In this document: in pieces, positions 1-8,711 of the stretch
Layout: every line of letters begins with the position of its first letter
Numbering within the stretch: position 1 is the first letter of the stretch
Source of the DNA: Gammaproteobacteria bacterium
GTDB lineage: Bacteria > Pseudomonadota > Gammaproteobacteria > DSM-16500
NCBI GenBank assembly: GCA_021323555.1
Contig: JAJONP010000009.1
Span: 1-31,165, forward strand
Direction of reading: 5' to 3'
DNA: 31,165 bases
The notes under the pieces: generated by a model
The model's database searches: none
The model's input: the letters and a program-made list of their open reading frames with translations, nothing else
Told to the model about the DNA's origin: nothing
Translations under genes and position numbers: made by a program

Positions 1-52
1 TGTTTAAAAAAATTTACACTGTTCCAATTTACACAGTTTAGATGACTCTCCT
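1..52. repeat. short direct repeats, possible IS end
   Basis: AATTTACAC occurs at 11-19 and again at 26-34, each followed by a GTT-type tail, and a looser copy (CATTTACGCAG) starts at 54. Read on the minus strand, the stretch has the look of terminal repeats of some IS256-type elements (AAACTGTGTAAATT). That resemblance is from memory, and no transposase is visible inside the window, so the identification is weak. Confidence 0.25.
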
Positions 53-72
53 GGCCATTTACGCAGACAGGG

Positions 73-486
73 TTACAGTTTCAGCTTTTTTACTGCTTCA
101 TGTTTAGGAATCGCTTCCGAAGTTTTTTTTCTTGAAAAAAATTTAGGAGATGAGCTAAGTTCAGAAGAGGCACTGGCAGCTGGGTATACCTGCTGCAAGG
201 CTTTACCTGTATTTTTTTCCAATTGTGATGGGGATTTTTCAAATCCGTTTTCCTTTCCTTCCTCTTCTTCTTCATTTATTTCTTTTTCGTCCTCTTCTCC
301 TTTATCTACCTGTTTTATTATTATTTCCTTTATTCCTACCCTATTACCTTTCCTACATTTATGTTTCTTTATTTTTTGCGGCTTTGTATTAGCCTTCGAT
401 TGATTTTTTTGCTCGTTTTTATTGTCTTTTCCTTTAGGAAGCTCGTATTTCTTAAGCTTCATAGATTGCTTTTGTTTAGCTTGCAT
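73..486 (-). CDS. highly charged low-complexity protein, unknown function
   Basis: A 137-residue ORF I do not recognise. A good Shine-Dalgarno (GAGGAAA, about 6 nt before the ATG at 486) supports translation from this start. The N-terminal half is Lys-rich, with KIKKHKCRKGNR-type basic clusters. A central block is almost all Glu/Asp/Lys, followed by a Ser/Ala-rich stretch, and the protein ends in EAVKKLKL. There is no signal peptide, membrane segment or enzyme motif, so it looks intrinsically disordered. It has the same orientation as the tra operon but is separated from the small ORF after traI by about 100 nt of A+T-rich DNA, so it may have its own promoter. It could be a cargo or effector-like protein, but composition alone cannot show that. 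A spurious ORF in low-complexity DNA is the alternative. Confidence 0.5.
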   Translation of the reverse strand: MQAKQKQSMKLKKYELPKGKDNKNEQKNQSKANTKPQKIKKHKCRKGNRVGIKEIIIKQVDKGEEDEKEINEEEEEGKENGFEKSPSQLEKNTGKALQQVYPAASASSELSSSPKFFSRKKTSEAIPKHEAVKKLKL

Positions 487-583
487 AAGCTTTCCTCATT
501 AGCATTGCGACTTTAATTAAGTATAGCGCTAATTAATTGTCTAGCGATATAATTAACCCATTGATTTTTAAACAAAATTAACC
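487..583. other. A+T-rich spacer before the charged ORF
   Basis: Non-coding gap. It contains the palindrome TAGCGCTA (524-531), a direct repeat AATTAACCC (551-559, repeated at 577-585), and inverted arms TTGATTT (561-567) and AAATCAA (588-594). Minus-strand TATACT and TATATC could serve as -10 elements for the downstream gene, but no convincing -35 is spaced correctly. No terminator with a T-run is obvious. Confidence 0.4.
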
Positions 584-748
584 CTATAAATCAACAATGA
601 TGAAATGACAAAGAATGGCTCTGTCGTTTTTTTGACATTGCTGTAACCAATCCAATAGGTGGACAGGTGATCGATAAGCAATACAGACATCAAAACACAA
701 TTCCGTTCCATTACCTAACCAGAAGACAACTTGTGGTGTATAGGTCAC
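584..748 (-). CDS. small ORF immediately after traI, unknown
   Basis: A 54-residue ORF starting at GTG 748, only 4 nt after the traI stop, and ending with TAG at 584-586. The product has a natural-looking mixed composition (begins VTYTPQVVFWLGNGTE and contains LLDWLQQCQKND and ILCHFIIVDL), with three cysteines and no membrane segment or signal peptide. There is no strong ribosome site, so translation would rest on coupling to traI termination. I do not recognise the family. It could be a small conserved gene at the end of the operon or the remnant of a longer one. The evidence is its position, its open frame and its protein-like composition. Confidence 0.45.
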   Translation of the reverse strand: MTYTPQVVFWLGNGTELCFDVCIAYRSPVHLLDWLQQCQKNDRAILCHFIIVDL

Positions 749-752
749 AATA

Positions 753-3700
753 TTATAATTCTTGCTCTATGTTGTAACTCTTATTTTTACTTATCTCGTA
801 AGATCTAATTTCAGACGCTTGTTGTTCAAAATGATCTCTGCTAGATTTATGAGACAATTTTTCATTTGCATTTCTATCAGCAAAATTAATGTGTCTCGAG
901 TCATGCAGAAAATCCTTTTCTCTATTTTTAGTATTGTCCAAGCGAGAAGCTTGTCGCAGCTCTGGGTTGATTGGGGGATCATACCGCACCGAATGATCAA
1001 TGTAATATTTTATAGCACTTGCGCCCTGTTCTTTTAAAACATCATTATAATCGGCTTTTATTTTTGCAGGCATATTCGTATAAACTGTGTTTCCTACAGC
1101 ATGTTGTTTCTCGCATGCCTCTCGAATGAGCTTCTGCGTGCCTTTATTATCCCCATCATTATCTAAGCAGAAAATAACTTCTTTTCCCTGAGGTTGAATT
1201 GGAATATTTTTAAAATTAGACACGCCTAAAACAGCTTTCACTGTCTTATCCAAGTCGGCTTCACATAAACTCAAGCCTGTTTCAACGCCTTCACAAAAGA
1301 GAATCTTATTATCCATATTTTTTCCCGTCTGCAAAGTTACACAACTTCTCTTGATGACACCGAAACTTTGTTTTTTGACTTCAACGTCCGCTTTATGAGC
1401 GGTGCTTTTATCCAAGTAGATCGCCTGTACGGCTTGTACTTCATTTTTATCATTTTTTGCAATGATTAATAAAGCAGGATAAGTGCCGCCATTTCGGTGG
1501 GAATAAATACGTGGATGATAACGCAAACTATCCGGCAATTGTTTTGTGATGCCACGATGTTCGCGTAAATAACGTTCTGCTAAAGTCCCAGAAATAAGAT
1601 AGCTTTCGGCAAACAGTTTTTTTGCTTTTTCTATGCTTTTCTTTTGTTGTTCAGAGAAACTCTCGTCATTCTCTATTTTGATCTGTTTGAGAGAGAGTTT
1701 ATCTTTTTTATCAAACGGAGTAAGTTCCTTTTTAAGTGAATCAGCCAGCCCTAACAAATGGGCTGCCGTCTCTAATACTTTTTTAAAATTTTCTTTTAAT
1801 GACATGCCGTGCTGTTTTGCAATGAGTTTTAATAGATCACCGCCCTCACCCGCTTGATGATCATACCAAAGTCCTCTACTCTTTCCTTTCAACGTAAACA
1901 CTAAACTGCCTTGTTTGCTGCCATAACGCCATTCGCTCGCTGATTTTTTTAAAGGTGCGCCAAGTAATTTTTCAATGATAGCTTCCGCCGATTCTTTTAA
2001 TCGATATTGAATATCTTTAGCCTCCCACTGCTTAATAGACGGTATTTTTTTCGCTTTCTGTGCGCTTACATTTTTCTTTTCTATTTTTTTATCAATTGAT
2101 CCATGCTCTTCTTTAAGCGCTCCAACGACTTCGAATGCCATTAATTTATCCCCCGTTTCTCGTTGTATTTTCTCTATTAACTTCTTTTTATTATTGGTAT
2201 AAAGAGTAACTTGTTTTTTTGCACGGGTTATTTCAACATATAATGAACGCTGGTTAGTTGTTCGATATCGGCTATCTTCGTGTGTAATCACCTCATTGAT
2301 TGTTTTTCCTTGAGCTCCGAAAGCCGTGACTGCATAATTATAATCCCAATGCAGAAAAACAGGGTTTTCGGATGTCAGCGTTCTCATCTCTCCATTTTTA
2401 AGTTTAAATATAATTTTGTCTTTTGTGGCATTTATCACTTCACCTCTCATACTACTGAAAAAATTTTGTTTTTTATCAGATCGCGTCAATCGAATTTCAT
2501 CTCCCGCTGCTAATTCTCTTTCTTCTTTTTTATACACTTCAATACCCCCTCTCTGAGAGGAATTCAAACGGTTCGGTTGTAAAAAAATAGTTTTTCCATC
2601 GGCCGTTTCTAAAGTCAGCAAGTTATCCATGTCATTCACAGATTGCACTTTAAGATAGCTTCCTTTTTTAATATTCAATCCACCTATGTGACGATTGATT
2701 CTTAAGAAATCGCCTGCTTTAAAATGATAGGCTTGTGTGACTTCAATGGCATTTAAGTGTTTAGGCACCATTACTGAATAGCGTTGTCCTGTCTCGCCTA
2801 TTTTCCCTTCTAATTGCAGCCCTTCTCGTATTAAAGTATTGACGATTACGCGATGCTCATTGAGAGGCACAATAACCACTGTATTTTTTCGAGTAGGTTC
2901 ATCACGCGATAAAAAATTATCTGCCATGCGTTGCAGACGTTCATGCAGTTCCTCTACTTCAATAATCCCAGGGGGTTCCGTTTGATGGTTTCGGCCACGA
3001 TGATTTTGTTCAGACAGTTCGAAAGGTATTTCATTGAGTTTGACTTGATTGTCAAGCGAATGGAGTGCGCCTGCATAGTTTTTATGAATGATCTGATCGA
3101 CCGCTTGTACTAATTTCTCTTTGCTTTTATCTTGTCGCATAATTTCAGTGAGTTTTAAAGTCAGCGCAGCGGATTTTTGCTGTAACTCAAAGGGATTGCC
3201 TGCATTAGGCGAAAGTAACTGCATGGCATCGCCTGATTCAACAGAACGCGCGCCTGTTTTGGCAATGTATTTGACATAATCAAGACAGTCCTTTGTTGAA
3301 ACCATGGAAGCTTCATCTAAAATAAAGAAAACGTGGCTAAAATCTGGCACTTCAGAACGGCCATTATGCTGTTGTGCCTCTATTAAAAAACTTTGTAATG
3401 TTTGGGATGGAATACCACGGGCATTTAACTCTTCAACGGCTGTATGACTCGGGGCAATCCCTCTGAAAGTCAACCCTGCGGTTTCGACAAGAGGTTTTAC
3501 GGGTTCCATCAGGGTTGTTTTCCCCGAACCTGCTGCCGCTTGCAATAAAGTAAATCGGTCTTTTGTCGTGAGTAATGTTTTAGCGGCTTCTTTTTGACCC
3601 TGATTTAAGAGCGTTTCACTTAATCTTTTATCAACTTCTTCAGGTGCTGTAATAGGGTGCATTTTGTTTTTATTGTCTTTAATCACTCGTAGTAATTCTT

Positions 3701-6700
3701 CTTCGTTCTGAATAGCTTCTTTTGTCGTCCATAACGTGCCCTCTGATCGATAAAAGCCTTGCAGCAGTTCGCCATTCTCTTCCAATTGAGAAATAGCAGA
3801 CTCGATTTTTCCGGGTGGCACTTTACCTAACACATGTTTGACTGCCATACTCAGCAATTCTTTATGGGTAAACGCCGCATTCCGCTCAGATAAATTCATC
3901 CTAGCGTAATTTACTGCATTCAGTGCCATTTTTTCTACGTCATCAGAATATTTGTCACGATGATTTTTTTGTAATTGCATAATCGTTTTTTGTATATGTA
4001 ATTGTAAAAGTCTCATTTGTTCGGGTAATAGTTTTTCGGGATCAACAATCAACTGCATATTTTTTTCTTTTTCTATCTCACCTATCAGAAGTGCATCTAT
4101 TGCGGCTATTTTATTACCCGTTCGGAGAGATAATTGCTTCAGATATTGTTCTTTGTTATCTATATAAAGCCATATATGATCCGTGGCTTGAGATAAATTT
4201 TTATAAAAAACGCGTTGATCAATTTGAAATGAATCACTCGATTGATGTGCTATGATATTTTTTGAAATTCTATATCGCCCTTTTTTTGAGGTAGTCGAGT
4301 ATGCATAATCAAAATGGATATTATTCAAATCATTCAAATAAAGCTTAAGGGTTTTGCCAGCCGTATTTTCAACCTCCATAAAGCGATGATTGATTTTTCG
4401 GACACTTACGCTATCGCCAGAAATAATATTGGTTGCTCTTATTCCGCGCGTAAAAATAATTTGATCGCCGACTACCATCTCTTTCTTTTGAACAGCAAAA
4501 ACACTCATGACACCTGACTTTTTAAAAAGAGCATGCCTCAAATCCATTTCTAGGCACGCTCCGTTATTTCTTTTAAGCATTAACGTATTCTTTTTACCAT
4601 CCACCTCTTCAATCAAACAGTAATCACCTTTTTTGATATTAAAGGAGGGAATATTTTTATAAAACTGTAAATAAGTACCGGCCTTATGCTTTTTAGCCGA
4701 TTTCAAGTCCAACTCACTCATAAAGTGAGGAGAAAGCACCATGACCTGATGACCTTCCCATGCTATTTCTTTATTTTGCTTCAGCTGATCTCTGATCATT
4801 TCATTGATAGAAGAACACTCTTTTTGACTTGGCATAAAGAGGGATGTTGCTGCTCTTTCCTGTGGCGATAAACTCACATAGTGCTTAGCTATACTTTTTA
4901 ATCGCTCTTCCTTGTTTTCTATTTCAATGAAACGATGCCCTATCTTTTCAAAAGCATTTTTTATATTGCCTTGGAGAGTTTCTTGAATCGCTTTTTTCGA
5001 GGAATCAGAAATCATTCTCTGGATCTCGACTAATGTAGATGTTTTCAATCCATTTTTTATCATTTGTTCAATAGGGGTTCCGCTACTAAAAGACAAATAC
5101 CCTCGGGTATCGCAAGCAATAATAGAACGGCTGTTCGTTTGCTGAATATAACCAAACAGTTTTTGGAATTGTTTGGCAGAAATATGTTCCGCATGATCGA
5201 CTAAAATCATATCCTGTTTTTTAGCCGTTTTCCCATCCACTTTTAATAAAAATCCCGAGAGTGTTTCTGCTACAATGCCTCTTTCTTGATAGAATTGAGC
5301 GCGGGCTTTTGTTTGGGTAAGACAAATGACAGAGCATTTATGTTGAGTCAGCGTTTTCGCAACCTCACTTAACACACGGCTTTTTCCACTGCCTGCGACC
5401 CCATTAATCGCAACAAAACGATCTTGGCTTGTTAAAACATTCAAAATTGCATCTTTCTGTTCGCCTGAGAGATCAGCACGGCTATTTACTGACTCCATGA
5501 CTTTAAGTGCGGGGAGGAGAGGAAAAACACTGTATTGATGATAGGCAACCGTTGTTAAAAGAGATTCTTCTATCTTAATTAAGGAGGGCGTAGTATAAAA
5601 TAACTCTGGTTGCGTTCCTTCCAATGGAATCAACCGACCTTCTTTTACAGCTTGTTCCATGGCAGCCATTATTTCCTTCGAGGTTGCCGTACCCAGCGTT
5701 TCTTCAACCGCTCTATTCAATATTTTATGGTGCGAAAGACGTACGTCAAATTCCGATAAATTTTCAATAACATCATTAAGGATGCTAGGCAGCTGAGCGT
5801 TTTCACTGGGCAAATCAGCCTGCGAGTTAATTTTTAAGGACTTTGACTGCTCAATAAAGTGCTTGACATCAAAACCTAATGTGTTTGATCGTTGTAACCA
5901 CTCCGCGTGAAGAATCTCTCTATCTATCGGTTTTTTTTCATCACGGGTTTCCAGGGCTGCGAACGCTGACGCTCTGGCACCTGTCCAGCCTTTTTCATCT
6001 AAAAATTTTTCTATCTCCTGGCGACGCGCTGAAAAATGTTTAATCACACTCTCTGGTACGCCTGCCACTTCAAAACGGCCATCAGCATGGGTTTTGATAA
6101 TATCATACCCGAGTTGCGTTATTTCATACGCTAATTCAGAGCGATAAAGCGTTCCAAAATAAATTTTATTTTTGCGCACCCGCTCAATAAATCCTTTGCC
6201 CCCCTCCTTATACCCAAATTTATCACTGGCCTGGGAACGCCATTGCCCATCTTTACGCTCTGTGGCATTCATCACTACGCAATGAGTATGCAATTGAGGA
6301 TCTAACTCTCTGGATGTATCATGTCTAAAGCTGGCTGCAATGAGATTATGGGTATTCTCAAATTTTGTGGTACCTCCCACAGTCACACGCATCCCGGCAC
6401 AAGCCCGTTCAATGTAAGATAAAGCCACTTCTACCGCTTTATCATGCGCTGCATAAATGCGTTTATCTTGCCCGACTTCCGCTAAAATAGAGAGCGATTT
6501 GGGTGCTGAAAAAGTAAGGTCCCACCCTGGTCGATGGTTGAGTTTTCCATCTTTTTCTTTCTTCCCGAGTTCTGTACCATCCGGTAATTTACCTTTCAGT
6601 AATTGCTCAAAGATATCGGTATTAATAGAGCCTGATAGCCCAAGTTTCTCAGCACCTTTTCCTAACCATCGGCTAGCTTCTTTCCATTCAGGACTGTCTT

Positions 6701-6776
6701 TTAAATAATAATTATCCTGCTCAAGAAAATATTTTTTAGCATCTTCCACGCTTTTTAGAACTTTATCAGACAACAT
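753..6776 (-). CDS. traI: TraI, MOB-F relaxase/helicase with primase-like tail
   Basis: Conjugative relaxase that nicks oriT, stays bound to the transferred strand and unwinds it. Length is 2007 residues (F TraI has 1756). The TrwC-type relaxase domain covers about residues 1-300: candidate catalytic tyrosines are Y16, Y23 and Y24, and the metal histidines are H152, H163 and H165 (DPQLHTH), matching the 3-His spacing of F TraI. A RecD-like domain with Walker A GVAGSGKS lies near 460, and a second active-looking helicase with AAAGSGKTT near 1080, with late motifs AFGAQGKT (near 1490) and VEITRAKKQ. The C-terminal part, about 1620-1960, resembles plasmid primases: GLWYDHQAGEGGDLL followed by a Toprim-like region with CEGVETGLS and LDNDGDNKG. 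The start MLSDKV is typical of the family and sits 3 nt after the traD stop. It is last of the large transfer genes, as in F. Confidence 0.96.
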   Translation of the reverse strand: MLSDKVLKSVEDAKKYFLEQDNYYLKDSPEWKEASRWLGKGAEKLGLSGSINTDIFEQLLKGKLPDGTELGKKEKDGKLNHRPGWDLTFSAPKSLSILAEVGQDKRIYAAHDKAVEVALSYIERACAGMRVTVGGTTKFENTHNLIAASFRHDTSRELDPQLHTHCVVMNATERKDGQWRSQASDKFGYKEGGKGFIERVRKNKIYFGTLYRSELAYEITQLGYDIIKTHADGRFEVAGVPESVIKHFSARRQEIEKFLDEKGWTGARASAFAALETRDEKKPIDREILHAEWLQRSNTLGFDVKHFIEQSKSLKINSQADLPSENAQLPSILNDVIENLSEFDVRLSHHKILNRAVEETLGTATSKEIMAAMEQAVKEGRLIPLEGTQPELFYTTPSLIKIEESLLTTVAYHQYSVFPLLPALKVMESVNSRADLSGEQKDAILNVLTSQDRFVAINGVAGSGKSRVLSEVAKTLTQHKCSVICLTQTKARAQFYQERGIVAETLSGFLLKVDGKTAKKQDMILVDHAEHISAKQFQKLFGYIQQTNSRSIIACDTRGYLSFSSGTPIEQMIKNGLKTSTLVEIQRMISDSSKKAIQETLQGNIKNAFEKIGHRFIEIENKEERLKSIAKHYVSLSPQERAATSLFMPSQKECSSINEMIRDQLKQNKEIAWEGHQVMVLSPHFMSELDLKSAKKHKAGTYLQFYKNIPSFNIKKGDYCLIEEVDGKKNTLMLKRNNGACLEMDLRHALFKKSGVMSVFAVQKKEMVVGDQIIFTRGIRATNIISGDSVSVRKINHRFMEVENTAGKTLKLYLNDLNNIHFDYAYSTTSKKGRYRISKNIIAHQSSDSFQIDQRVFYKNLSQATDHIWLYIDNKEQYLKQLSLRTGNKIAAIDALLIGEIEKEKNMQLIVDPEKLLPEQMRLLQLHIQKTIMQLQKNHRDKYSDDVEKMALNAVNYARMNLSERNAAFTHKELLSMAVKHVLGKVPPGKIESAISQLEENGELLQGFYRSEGTLWTTKEAIQNEEELLRVIKDNKNKMHPITAPEEVDKRLSETLLNQGQKEAAKTLLTTKDRFTLLQAAAGSGKTTLMEPVKPLVETAGLTFRGIAPSHTAVEELNARGIPSQTLQSFLIEAQQHNGRSEVPDFSHVFFILDEASMVSTKDCLDYVKYIAKTGARSVESGDAMQLLSPNAGNPFELQQKSAALTLKLTEIMRQDKSKEKLVQAVDQIIHKNYAGALHSLDNQVKLNEIPFELSEQNHRGRNHQTEPPGIIEVEELHERLQRMADNFLSRDEPTRKNTVVIVPLNEHRVIVNTLIREGLQLEGKIGETGQRYSVMVPKHLNAIEVTQAYHFKAGDFLRINRHIGGLNIKKGSYLKVQSVNDMDNLLTLETADGKTIFLQPNRLNSSQRGGIEVYKKEERELAAGDEIRLTRSDKKQNFFSSMRGEVINATKDKIIFKLKNGEMRTLTSENPVFLHWDYNYAVTAFGAQGKTINEVITHEDSRYRTTNQRSLYVEITRAKKQVTLYTNNKKKLIEKIQRETGDKLMAFEVVGALKEEHGSIDKKIEKKNVSAQKAKKIPSIKQWEAKDIQYRLKESAEAIIEKLLGAPLKKSASEWRYGSKQGSLVFTLKGKSRGLWYDHQAGEGGDLLKLIAKQHGMSLKENFKKVLETAAHLLGLADSLKKELTPFDKKDKLSLKQIKIENDESFSEQQKKSIEKAKKLFAESYLISGTLAERYLREHRGITKQLPDSLRYHPRIYSHRNGGTYPALLIIAKNDKNEVQAVQAIYLDKSTAHKADVEVKKQSFGVIKRSCVTLQTGKNMDNKILFCEGVETGLSLCEADLDKTVKAVLGVSNFKNIPIQPQGKEVIFCLDNDGDNKGTQKLIREACEKQHAVGNTVYTNMPAKIKADYNDVLKEQGASAIKYYIDHSVRYDPPINPELRQASRLDNTKNREKDFLHDSRHINFADRNANEKLSHKSSRDHFEQQASEIRSYEISKNKSYNIEQEL

Positions 6777-6779
6777 AAT

Positions 6780-8705
6780 TTACCACTCTAATGGATAAAC
6801 TTTATTTTTTTCATTTCTTTTATACTTTTTATCTATTTTTATTTTATTTTTTGGATTATTTTCAGACTGATATTTTTTATTGGAGATAGGTTTAGCAATT
6901 CTTTGCGGACTGCTTCCTAGACCCTTCGTATCAGGCGCACCTTGGGTTTCAATCCTATTTAAAAGAGAGTCAATTTCGTTAAAATTCCTTTCATCTATTT
7001 GGCGTGCGATAAATGACTCTGCCAAGTGCTGGGGATTTTTATAATTGAGCGTCACTTTGGTAATAGGAAAACTGCCAGGTAATCGAATATACGCTTCTAA
7101 GTCATTCAATCGCATAATTTCTGACGCGCTTACCAGTTGGCGCTGGGATTGCTGACTCGAGAGAGAAATACCTGAGCGCATCGCGCTTTCACCGTAGGAA
7201 ATCCCTTCCTTCACTTCTTCAACTTCAGATTGTCCCAGTTCTTTAGAGACCCATTGTGCCGTATCTGAACTCGGTTCACGAAAGAATAACCGCGTGTTAC
7301 AAAGACCTGATATTTCCTCCGCCGCATTCGTACCATATATTTTTCTTAATTGCGCAATCGATTGAACCCCTGCGACTAAGCAGCCGCCGAATTTTCTGGA
7401 TTCCGCAAAACACTCTGGCAAATAAGGCAATTTTTGCAATGTCGGTAATTCATCTAAAATAATCCAGATTCGGCGGATATCCGAGGGCGTTAAACTCATT
7501 AGCGCATTGGCGGCTAAATCTAGCCACATGGAGATAAGAGGTTTAAGCGTTTCGTGGCGATCTGATAATGAACTGATAAATAGCCAATGAGAATTTTCAT
7601 CCTGTTGTACCCACTGTCTAATTGAAAAAGGTTTTTCATCTTCCTTCACATATTTCAAACTTTTTAAATACGTTGCTAAAACAGATTTAATCGAGATGGC
7701 TGTTTTTTCATTTTTTTCAGACACCAATGTCTCGGCTTCTGTACCTCGTAAAGAGAACTCTATGCTATCTAAATCCGCTGTCAGCAAGAATTTCAAAAGG
7801 TTGATCATCGAACGATCCGCTTGTTTTTGCATCTGACGAGCTGATGCAGCAAAAATAGTCCTGGCTGCATTAATCCAAAAAGGATCGGTTGTTCCACTAG
7901 GCATCGGCATCAATGCGGCGGCTAAGCTGTCATAATCCGTTGAATCTCTGCATTCATCCCATAAGTGCCAGGAGGCCGTTCTTTCATCCAGTGGATTTAA
8001 AATAATATCTCTTCCCGCTTGATAATAGTTCTGAATATAAGAACCGCCTTTATCGTAAATAATGGCTCTATCACCCCGATGTCTAATTTGATCAAGCAAT
8101 TCTCGAATGCAAACGGATTTACCGCTCCCTGTCGTACCGTGCACGAAAATATGACGGCATTCGAAATTCGCTGGCATCGGTAAGTGGCCTATTTTCATAT
8201 CGGATAGCCTTTTCTTTTTTAGAATCATTTTTTTAACTTCACAAGGAAGAGCTATTTCATCACCGCGGAGTTGTTTGGTTTCTGCCTGAGCCTCTCCTCT
8301 CTTTTTTAACCACCTATAGAGACAAACAAAGCTTAGCGCCGTTATCAAGAGACTGATGAGCATTGCTTCCATCGCTATTTGACTTATTGTCTTAAGTGCT
8401 AAATGAATAAAATGCGCGTTTAGTACCTGTTTTGAAAAAACATGTGCGACTTGTCCGCTAGGGTTAATAAAATCTTGTTGAGCGTCTGGATTAAAAAAAG
8501 ATAAAATTTCAGCCCATGCGACTTGTTCCATTAAATAACGCTGATACTTGGTTGTTAAAAGAGAAATGAATCCTGCGCTTAAACAACAAAAAAATAAAAA
8601 GCAAAAAAGTATAACTCTATCCACTATTTGTTTAATCATTCTAAAACTGTGGAGCAACGTTTGGCCGCCACGCGTGAAATTTTTCAATGCGGTATCAGAA
8701 TTCAT
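6780..8705 (-). CDS. traD: TraD, type IV coupling protein
   Basis: Inner-membrane hexameric ATPase that delivers the relaxase-DNA complex to the secretion channel (VirD4/TraD family). Length is 641 residues. Two N-terminal membrane segments lie at about 27-50 and 110-132. The Walker A HGTTGSGKS is near residue 190, followed by IIYDKGGSY, a family hallmark. Walker B is RRIWIILDELPTL near 400. The Lys/Asn-rich C-terminus is the region that contacts relaxosome proteins in relatives. The gene starts 6 nt after traG ends and stops 3 nt before traI, so TraG-TraD-TraI are translated as a block. Confidence 0.95.
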   Translation of the reverse strand: MNSDTALKNFTRGGQTLLHSFRMIKQIVDRVILFCFLFFCCLSAGFISLLTTKYQRYLMEQVAWAEILSFFNPDAQQDFINPSGQVAHVFSKQVLNAHFIHLALKTISQIAMEAMLISLLITALSFVCLYRWLKKRGEAQAETKQLRGDEIALPCEVKKMILKKKRLSDMKIGHLPMPANFECRHIFVHGTTGSGKSVCIRELLDQIRHRGDRAIIYDKGGSYIQNYYQAGRDIILNPLDERTASWHLWDECRDSTDYDSLAAALMPMPSGTTDPFWINAARTIFAASARQMQKQADRSMINLLKFLLTADLDSIEFSLRGTEAETLVSEKNEKTAISIKSVLATYLKSLKYVKEDEKPFSIRQWVQQDENSHWLFISSLSDRHETLKPLISMWLDLAANALMSLTPSDIRRIWIILDELPTLQKLPYLPECFAESRKFGGCLVAGVQSIAQLRKIYGTNAAEEISGLCNTRLFFREPSSDTAQWVSKELGQSEVEEVKEGISYGESAMRSGISLSSQQSQRQLVSASEIMRLNDLEAYIRLPGSFPITKVTLNYKNPQHLAESFIARQIDERNFNEIDSLLNRIETQGAPDTKGLGSSPQRIAKPISNKKYQSENNPKNKIKIDKKYKRNEKNKVYPLEW

Positions 8706-8711
8706 ATGCCT

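Noticed and set aside
762..1037. Plus-strand ORFs within tra genes (for example 762-1037, 6457-6708, 14965-15261)
   Set aside because: They are antisense to clearly recognised proteins and lack ribosome sites or family resemblance.
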